NCBI RefSeq assembly: GCF_028610705.1
Contig: NZ_JAQQWT010000005.1
Coordinates: 1 to 64,000, forward strand
Direction of reading: 5' to 3'
Origin: Halalkalibacter alkalisediminis
GTDB lineage: Bacteria; Bacillota; Bacilli; Bacillales; Bacillaceae_D
DNA length: 64,000 nt
How positions within the stretch are numbered: the stretch's first letter is position 1; each line of letters begins with the position of its first letter. Position numbers and translations under genes: made by a program. The notes beneath the pieces are model-generated. The model was not told the DNA's origin. It did not search any database and was given only the letters and a program-made list of their open reading frames with translations. Of the stretch, positions 58,920 through 64,000 are shown one piece after another.

Positions 58920-59008
58920 ATTGAAAATGGTATTAGGTATGCTGTTCATTTTAGTTTGAGCCCACCTCCCTCTGCCTAAAAACATTTCCAAAATTAGTTA
59001 TTTACATC

Positions 59009-59037
59009 TTGCAATCTCACCAATGCCGTATTATATT
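59009..59037 (+). promoter_or_regulatory. promoter of the GntR/ABC operon
   Basis: TTGCAA, 17 bp, TATATT: a good sigma-A-type promoter ~60 bp upstream of the start codon. Confidence 0.65.
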
Positions 59038-59046
59038 AAATAATAC
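59028..59046. promoter_or_regulatory. palindrome over the -10 box, likely YtrA-type operator
   Basis: GTATTAT-ATTAA-ATAATAC is a perfect 7-bp inverted repeat that covers the -10 element, so a bound repressor would block the promoter. Autoregulation by the adjacent GntR-family protein is the simple reading. Confidence 0.65.
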
Positions 59047-59095
59047 AGTTAGAACAGTTAATACAATTTAACCGTTAGTTTGAAAGGAGGCCTAT

Positions 59096-59485
59096 ATGTT
59101 TCAACTAGACATCAGAAGCCGAGTGCCTATTTATGAACAGTTAGTTGAGAAGTGGAAGGAACTCATCATCCATGAAGTGTATCAGCCAGACCAACAGCTT
59201 CCTTCTGTAAGAGTGCTGGCCCAAGAGTTAACCGTTAATCCGAATACGATTCAAAAAGCATATCGTGAGTTAGAAAATCAAGGGTATATTTACTCCATTC
59301 CTGGTAAAGGAAAATTTGTTGCTCCTCAAGCTACAACCACAAATAACGAGAAGGTGATCAAATTGAAACAAGAATTGCTTAAGTTATTGTCTGAAGCGCT
59401 CTACCTTGGAATCGATAAAGAGGAAATCCTTTCTTTAATTACGGAGGCTGAACAGTCGACAAAAGGAGGGAACCAAGATGATTAA
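59096..59485 (+). CDS. GntR-family regulator, YtrA subfamily
   Basis: A 129-residue regulator. The winged HTH contains SRVPIYEQLVEKWKELIIHE, QLPSVRVLAQELTVNPNTIQ and KAYRELENQGYIYSIPGKG, standard for YtrA-type GntR proteins; the short C-terminus (~45 residues, helical) lacks an effector domain. YtrA-type repressors usually control the ABC transporter encoded next to them and often answer wall-active antibiotics. AAAGGAGGCCTAT precedes the ATG. It overlaps the ABC ATPase gene by 8 bp: one operon. Confidence 0.92.
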   Translation: MFQLDIRSRVPIYEQLVEKWKELIIHEVYQPDQQLPSVRVLAQELTVNPNTIQKAYRELENQGYIYSIPGKGKFVAPQATTTNNEKVIKLKQELLKLLSEALYLGIDKEEILSLITEAEQSTKGGNQDD

Positions 59486-60377
59486 TGTGACAGATCTCCG
59501 CAAAGGATTCGAGGGAATGGAAGCCGTAAATGGGGTAACGGTTCATATCAAAAAGGGTTCGATTTACGGGTTGCTTGGGTCAAATGGTGCTGGAAAAACG
59601 ACTCTTTTAAAAATGCTCGCCGGGATTTACAAGCCAAGTTCGGGTGACATTCAAATTCTTGGGCAACCTGTCTTTGAAAATGAGGACATCAAAAAAAGAA
59701 TGATTTTTCTAGCGGATTCTTTGTATTTTTACCCGAACACCACGATTCAGCAAGCTGCTTCCTTTTATCAATCGGTGTATCCTTCTTGGAATGAGGGCCG
59801 CTATCAAACATTAAAGCAAGTGTTTCAAATCGATGTAACGAAAAAAATTCATCGTCTTTCAAAAGGAATGCAGCGTCAAGTTGCGTTTTGGCTGACGCTA
59901 TCAACGATGCCGGAGATTCTCATTTTAGATGAACCGCTAGATGGTTTGGATGCGGTGATGAGGCAAAAAATCAAAAACCTTCTCATCCAAGATGTGGCCG
60001 AGCGGGAAATGACGATTTTGATTTCGTCTCATAATCTACGAGAGGTGGAAGACCTTTGCGACAATGTCGGGATTATGCATGAGGGAAAAATCATCATTGA
60101 GAAGGATTTGGATGATTTGAAATCAGATGTTCATAAAATCCAAGTCGCTTTCAAACAAGGAATACCAGCTGAGTTTCTTCAGCATGTTCCGGTCCTTTAC
60201 AAAGAAGAGCGAGGCAGTGTTCTTCTTTATATCGTGCGAGGAAAAGAAAGTGAGATTCACGATCATGTACAAGAGCACCAGCCGGCCATCTTTGATTTAC
60301 TGCCATTAACTCTAGAAGAAATATTTATCTATGAAATGAGGGATGTTGGCTATGAGATTGAAAACATTATTGTTTAA
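59478..60377 (+). CDS. ABC transporter ATP-binding protein (YtrB-like)
   Basis: A 299-residue ATPase: Walker A LLGSNGAGKTTLLKML (~34), Q-loop region, signature LSKGMQRQVAFWLTLS (~131), Walker B ILILDEPLDGLD (~153) and switch His in LISSHNLREVEDL. The C-terminal ~80 residues form an extra domain usual in this subfamily. AAAGGAGGGAACCAAG gives the start, overlapping the regulator gene by 8 bp; its 3' end overlaps the permease gene by 26 bp. The complex probably exports or removes an antibiotic or lipid; the substrate is unknown. Confidence 0.93.
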   Translation: MINVTDLRKGFEGMEAVNGVTVHIKKGSIYGLLGSNGAGKTTLLKMLAGIYKPSSGDIQILGQPVFENEDIKKRMIFLADSLYFYPNTTIQQAASFYQSVYPSWNEGRYQTLKQVFQIDVTKKIHRLSKGMQRQVAFWLTLSTMPEILILDEPLDGLDAVMRQKIKNLLIQDVAEREMTILISSHNLREVEDLCDNVGIMHEGKIIIEKDLDDLKSDVHKIQVAFKQGIPAEFLQHVPVLYKEERGSVLLYIVRGKESEIHDHVQEHQPAIFDLLPLTLEEIFIYEMRDVGYEIENIIV

Positions 60378-62361
60378 TAAGGGGATCTTTATTCAGAACA
60401 TCCGTCATGTCGGATGGATTGGGTTAGGCTATTTAGTCTGTTTGCTTTTTGCCATGCCGTTACAGCTTCTGCTCGCTTATACGAACGAGGATCACTATCG
60501 TTATCATCAAATACCCGATCAATTAATTGGACTTTCGAAGGATTTTCAGGTGATCTTAACCTTTGTTTTCCCTGTATTACTAGCTATCTTTCTCTTTCGT
60601 TACATTCAAGTGAAGCTTTCTAGTGATTTCACTCATAGCTTACCTATTAAAAGAGGGCTCTTATTTAACCAACATCTTTTATTTGGGTTGCTTGTCTTCA
60701 TTCTACCTGTATTCGTTGTCGCTGCTATTTTACTAGGATTGGGTTCATTTTTACCTTATGAGGAACTATTGTCCTTTTCTTCTATTTTAAGTTGGGCTGG
60801 GACCACGACCCTGTTTAATGTCTTTGTGTTTGTCTCAGGTGTGTTTGTCGGGATGTTCACAGGGATGTCGGTTTTACAAGGAGCTCTTACGTATATTCTT
60901 TTTGTGTTCCCTGTTGGTGTGGTCGTCCTCTTTTCTGCTAATTTAGATTTTTATTTATTTGGATTTACGTCTAATTATTATTTAACTCAAAAATTAGAGA
61001 CGGTTATTCCGTTTGTACGACTTATGGAGCTCGAGCGCGTTCCTTTTACCATTAGTGAAATCCTTATATACGTGGGACTCATCATTGCCTTTTATCTTGC
61101 CGCTTTACTTGCTTATCAAAAAAGACATGTTGAAACCGCTACACAAGCCATTGCTTTTCCAGCGTTACGTCCTGTTTTTAAATATGGGGTAACGTTCTGT
61201 ACGATGTTAGTTGGGGGGCTCTATTTTGGAGACATGCATGGGGCCAATGGCTGGATTATCTTTGGATATGTGACCGCCTCTATTCTTGGTTACGTCCTCT
61301 CGATGATGATTTTAGAAAAAACGTGGAGAGTGTTTGCCAAATGGAAGGGCTATGTCGTCTACATGGTCGTTGTGACGATATTAGGGCTGGCTTTTCAAAT
61401 CGATATGTTTGGCTATGAAAAAAACATCCCATCCGTTGAAGACGTTCAAGGAATCTATTTTGGTGACTCTCTTTATCAATTCAACGAGGAGGAGTTTGCC
61501 GATTATCCTGATGTGGACCGACCGATTGAATATGTGAAGCAGAGCTTTTATTACGAGGACAAAGAATTAATTGAGAAAATCAACAGCTTACATGCACAAA
61601 TCATCAAAGAGAAAAATCAGCTTCAAGCAAGTTCCGAACCCGGAAACTCCATAGCGCTTCAGTATGAGTTGAAAGACGGATCCAAGCTTGCTAGGCAATA
61701 TTCTATTCCGATTCAAACCTACCAGAAGCTCTACCGAGATATTATCGAATCTGAAGAATACATGCAAAATCAAAATCCGGTCCTAAAGTTAGGCGACGAA
61801 GATATCGCCCACCTTGACCGAATCACGATTTATGCTTTTAAAAATGGCGATCGAGTCATCTTAACTGATCGCGAAGACATCGAGGAGTTCCATCAATGGC
61901 TTCAAGCCGATGTAGAAAACGAGTCATTAGAGACATTTCTCGATAAAAGGTTTTGGTGGTCAGACATTGAGTATGAATGGCCAGACCGAAAAACGCTTCG
62001 GGTCTCTTGGAAAAAATCGTACACGCAAATTGAAGCTTGGTTAGACAAACGAGGTCTTCTCGCTCAAGCTCGCTTCACGGCAGACGATTTTACCCATGCG
62101 TATGTCATAAAGAACCCAGATAAGCGAGAATTGTATACATTCGTCCGTGAAAATGACTTAGAGGCGACGTTTGCCGACAGGCCGGACGCAATAAAGCTCG
62201 AGGCCGCTGATGAGATTGATGAAATCCTCAAACAAGCCTCTACCTCTCATGATCGAGGGGATTATATAATTGGTTTTTATTCTGAGGAGGTGCCATATCC
62301 TGAATTTCAAATTCTCCTTCAAGAACATGTACCTGATTTTATCAAAAAAGAACTCCCATAA
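60352..62361 (+). CDS. ABC transporter permease with large extracellular/C-terminal domain (YtrC/YtrD-like)
   Basis: About 669 residues. Ten or so helices lie in residues 1-~345 (GWIGLGYLVCLLFAMPLQLL, ILTFVFPVLLAIFLFRYIQV, ALTYILFVFPVGVVVLFSAN, VVYMVVVTILGLAFQIDMFG). The remaining ~320 residues are soluble, acidic and aromatic (YFGDSLYQFNEEEFADYP, LDKRFWWSDIEYEWPDRK) with no helix, so they probably face outside; such permeases with a long soluble tail occur in YtrA-type operons. I chose ATG 60352 over ATG 60343 for spacing from GAGGG. It is the third gene of the operon. Confidence 0.85.
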   Translation: MRLKTLLFNKGIFIQNIRHVGWIGLGYLVCLLFAMPLQLLLAYTNEDHYRYHQIPDQLIGLSKDFQVILTFVFPVLLAIFLFRYIQVKLSSDFTHSLPIKRGLLFNQHLLFGLLVFILPVFVVAAILLGLGSFLPYEELLSFSSILSWAGTTTLFNVFVFVSGVFVGMFTGMSVLQGALTYILFVFPVGVVVLFSANLDFYLFGFTSNYYLTQKLETVIPFVRLMELERVPFTISEILIYVGLIIAFYLAALLAYQKRHVETATQAIAFPALRPVFKYGVTFCTMLVGGLYFGDMHGANGWIIFGYVTASILGYVLSMMILEKTWRVFAKWKGYVVYMVVVTILGLAFQIDMFGYEKNIPSVEDVQGIYFGDSLYQFNEEEFADYPDVDRPIEYVKQSFYYEDKELIEKINSLHAQIIKEKNQLQASSEPGNSIALQYELKDGSKLARQYSIPIQTYQKLYRDIIESEEYMQNQNPVLKLGDEDIAHLDRITIYAFKNGDRVILTDREDIEEFHQWLQADVENESLETFLDKRFWWSDIEYEWPDRKTLRVSWKKSYTQIEAWLDKRGLLAQARFTADDFTHAYVIKNPDKRELYTFVRENDLEATFADRPDAIKLEAADEIDEILKQASTSHDRGDYIIGFYSEEVPYPEFQILLQEHVPDFIKKELP

Positions 62362-62383
62362 CCTTTTGGTCACGGGAGTTTTC
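62361..62383 (+). terminator. terminator-like hairpin after the permease gene
   Basis: AACTCCC and GGGAGTT arms (from 62349) surround a ~15-nt loop; TTTCCC follows. The 5' arm overlaps the stop codon. Confidence 0.55.
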
Positions 62384-62410
62384 CCTTTGGCGTGCAGGTT
62401 GTGGAGAGGT

Positions 62411-62590
62411 TCCGGCAACTCATTCTCTTTCCGGCAACTTCCACTCTCAATCCAGCAACTCCCGCTCTCTTTCCGGCAACTCTAGCTCGCTTTCTGGCAA
62501 CTTCCGCTCTCTTTCCAGCAACTCGCTCTATTTTCAGCAACTCCCACTCTCAATCCGGCAACTCTCGCCCTCCTACCGGCTACTTTCCTT
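62411..62590. repeat. tandem array of 21-bp repeats (CCGGCAAC type)
   Basis: CCGGCAACT or a one-base variant begins at 62412, 62431, 62452, 62473, 62494, 62515, 62534, 62555 and 62576 (CCGGCTACT): spacing is 21 bp six times and 19 bp twice. The filler is TCYCRCTCTCTTT-like. Nine units lie between convergent genes; the 3' end of the downstream gene runs into the last unit. Confidence 0.9.
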
Positions 62591-62981
62591 CCTCCGCCAT
62601 CGTAAAAATTGCATCGCATTTCCGGCCGACATATTGATCATCATAGTCAATAAAATCCCCATGGCCTGCGGGGTCGACCTTCGCTAGTTTTACAACCGAT
62701 TGCTCTTCCAGTTCGGTTAAGTACATCATCAGTTGAGGGTAGATTTTCGGAGTCCCTTGGCTATACGTTTCGCCGGAAAATCCTTTATGTTTAATGAGGA
62801 TCTCACACATTTGTTTGACGGTATAGCCCTCTTTAACCCAATCGATGATCGACTCATGATGTGGCGCAAAGGTTGACGTGCTCTTTGGGTTCGTTGCTTC
62901 CGTTACAGGTGCTTGTTTCGTGTCTTGGACGTCTTTTTTCTCTGGCTCAAAATCGCCAAACAAGCTAAGTTGCTCCATCAT
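62580..62981 (-). CDS. hypothetical protein
   Basis: A 133-residue soluble protein. The N-terminus MMEQLSLFGDFEPEKKD resembles the short LSLFG peptides that bind the DNA polymerase sliding clamp (QLSLF consensus), here EQLSLF. A disordered Thr/Pro/Lys linker (~20-45) precedes a folded part: HHESIIDWVKEGYTVKQMCE, GTPKIYPQLMMYLTELEEQS and DPAGHGDFIDYDDQYVGRKC. The helical middle looks like a winged-helix or HTH. ACAGGAG nine bases before ATG 62981 sets the start. A role at the replication fork is an inference from the motif only. Confidence 0.6.
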   Translation of the reverse strand: MMEQLSLFGDFEPEKKDVQDTKQAPVTEATNPKSTSTFAPHHESIIDWVKEGYTVKQMCEILIKHKGFSGETYSQGTPKIYPQLMMYLTELEEQSVVKLAKVDPAGHGDFIDYDDQYVGRKCDAIFTMAEEGK

Positions 62982-63049
62982 TTTTGTCATCTCCTGTTTC
63001 TTTGTTCTCTAGTGTATCTATTATTTTAGCATTTTTATCAGCTGAGGTT

Positions 63050-63247
63050 CTAGGCTTTCTTAACGGGTCTACTAAACAAATATCCTTGGATTTGGTCATA
63101 GCCCTTTTCTCGGAGAATGTCTAGTTGCTCTTTTGTTTCTACGCCTTCTGCAACAACTTCTAAATTCAAACCATTTATCAGGTCGTTTTTTAAGGGGAAA
63201 ATAAAAGCTATCCCCTTAAATAGGAATAGCCAAGTCGTTACATCCAT
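63050..63247 (-). pseudogene. fragment of an EAL-domain c-di-GMP phosphodiesterase
   Basis: Residues ~20-65 read NLEVVAEGVETKEQLDILRE then KGYDQIQGYLFSRPVKKA, the final motifs of an EAL domain (the EGVET and QGYLFSRP signatures). Upstream of residue ~18 the sequence is unrelated and hydrophobic, so some 190 residues of the domain, including EAL itself, are gone. A relic of a phosphodiesterase gene. Confidence 0.78.
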
Positions 63248-63638
63248 AACGATGATCTGGTAACCAGGCTAACATAGTTTGGATATCACCCAACCCTTAG
63301 CGCCTAGGTTTTTCATCCTATTTTTTCAAATAGTTTGCCTTTATCTACTTAAACGTGTATTTATCTTGTTACGTAATTTTATAGGAAAAACACATAATTT
63401 TCAACAATATCCAACATTAACCAACAAAGTTCAGCTTGACCAAGATAGGTCTTTTTAACCGATCTAATTGTACTTCCTACCATTTTAAGTGAGCCCCTAC
63501 CATTCTTCGTTCAGAGCCACGCTTACTACTTTGAATTCCCGTTTACGAATCTTTATTTACCTCCATTGCTGTACCTAAATCGGTTTGACTTTATTCCCCG
63601 TATGAAGAGTTTTATAGGAGCTCTCGTACACACAAAAA

Positions 63639-63675
63639 AAAAGAAGACGTCCCCTACAAAGAGGGGCGTCTCCTT
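63639..63675 (-). terminator. terminator of the RND efflux gene
   Basis: AGACGCCCCT pairs with AGGGGACGTCT (one G-U) and is followed on the minus strand by TCTTTTTTTTT. The region 63248-63638 shows no gene. Confidence 0.88.
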
Positions 63676-63679
63676 CAAA

Positions 63680-64000
63680 CTAACTTTCGTTTCTCCGCCA
63701 TTTCGTTTGCACGATATAAAGAGCTGGCACAATGAACAATGTTAGTAGCGTTGAAAAAATCAATCCTGACACAATGGCAATTCCTAGAGGTTTAAACAGC
63801 GTACTGTTTCCGAGGGCGATCGGTAATAAACCTGCTATGGACGTCAATGTGGTTAGAACGATGGGGCGGAACCTTTGTTCAGCAGCTGCGATGACGGCTT
63901 CTACCGCATCAGAGCCTTCCTTCCGGCGTTGTTCGATAAACTCAATGAGCACAATCCCATTACGAACGACGATCCCGGCTAAACTAACGGCTCCCATCAT
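63680..64000 (-). CDS. RND-family efflux transporter permease, C-terminal part (runs off the window)
   Basis: The 106 visible residues are the end of an AcrB/MMPL-HAE1-type pump, normally ~1000 residues or more. Typical signatures: GIVVRNGIVLIEFIEQRRKE (conserved NxxxLIE after a helix), AEQRFRPIVLTTLTSIAGLL (R-R-P-x-x-x-T-x-x-T) and LGIAIVSGLIFSTLLTLFIV ending PALY. The gene begins beyond the window edge; the ATG at 64000 is internal. Proton-driven export of drugs, metals or lipids is usual; substrate unknown. Confidence 0.92.
   Translation of the reverse strand: MMGAVSLAGIVVRNGIVLIEFIEQRRKEGSDAVEAVIAAAEQRFRPIVLTTLTSIAGLLPIALGNSTLFKPLGIAIVSGLIFSTLLTLFIVPALYIVQTKWRRNES

Noticed and set aside
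1-64000. rRNA, tRNA or known riboswitch
   Set aside because: No cloverleaf, rRNA-like or recognised riboswitch sequence was noticed; a covariance-model scan would be needed to exclude them fully.

Overview
The window looks like chromosome from a low-GC, Gram-positive, endospore-forming Bacillaceae, most probably an alkaliphile (Alkalihalobacillus/Halalkalibacter type). The basis is Bacillus-type ribosome binding sites (AGGAGG/AAAGGAG), CcpA cre sites, and homologues of SinR, YkvT/SleB, YugO, YknW-YknX, YtrA-YtrB and the DUF1659/DUF2922/YvrJ trio, plus strongly acidic secreted proteins. This placement is by family knowledge, not by a search. No rRNA, tRNA, prophage, complete insertion sequence or CRISPR array was seen.

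Layout. 0.5-6 kb: FAD-dependent oxidoreductase, small hypothetical, a frameshifted CBO0543-type membrane gene, then a divergent RpiR regulator / GH4 6-phospho-beta-glucosidase pair. 6.3-6.6 kb: a tandem array of 52-bp units. 6.7-19 kb: mostly minus-strand envelope genes: two paralogous CapA-like lipoproteins, an acidic lipoprotein, a subtilisin-like protease with three CWB2 domains, an LTA-synthase-family protein, a SinR-like repressor, a nuclease lipoprotein and a cyclophilin lipoprotein. 19-23.4 kb: UPF0316 protein, a large SEC-C protein with a small downstream gene, and an in-frame fusion of a GAF domain to the C-terminal half of a TRAP permease. 23.5-32 kb: a cell-wall-anchored pullulanase behind a perfect cre site, a molybdopterin oxidoreductase behind a 22-bp palindrome, a frameshifted DinB gene and a glutamate/dicarboxylate symporter. 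32-37.7 kb: a YkvT-like cell wall hydrolase, a DUF5317 / 27-residue peptide / GGDEF-HD-GYP group, an iron alcohol dehydrogenase and a PilZ-like protein. 38-39.4 kb: ECF sigma factor with overlapping anti-sigma gene.

40.3-45.9 kb is a decayed stretch: truncated PucR regulator, GNAT fragment, IS3-type transposase relic, alpha/beta hydrolase with an in-frame stop, 5'-truncated DUF805 gene and a second 52-bp array of eight exact units, around one intact LysM protein. 46-50.6 kb is a minus-strand group: YgiB-like lipoprotein, two glutathionylspermidine-synthase-like ATP-grasp enzymes, a DUF350 membrane protein and a potassium channel. 50.7-54.2 kb: a YknWX pair without YknYZ and modAB without modC. 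54.3-56.5 kb: secreted GH3 enzyme behind a XylR-like operator. 56.9-58.7 kb: MltG-like and SwrB-like genes divergent from DUF1659-DUF2922-YvrJ. 59-62.4 kb: YtrA-type GntR regulator with its ABC transporter. The window ends in an EAL-domain relic and the C-terminus of an RND efflux pump.

Three themes stand out. First, intergenic repeats: two 52-bp tandem arrays with a shared core, two large palindromes built from 51-bp units, and two unrelated 21-bp arrays; unit lengths are close to whole numbers of DNA helical turns. Second, cyclic-di-GMP functions recur (GGDEF/HD-GYP, PilZ-like, EAL relic). Third, many genes are lightly broken (single-base frameshifts, one stop codon, deletion fusions), which points to recent gene loss. 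The best candidates for poorly described biology are the ATP-grasp/DUF350/lipoprotein/K+ channel group and the DUF5317/peptide/GGDEF-HD-GYP group.
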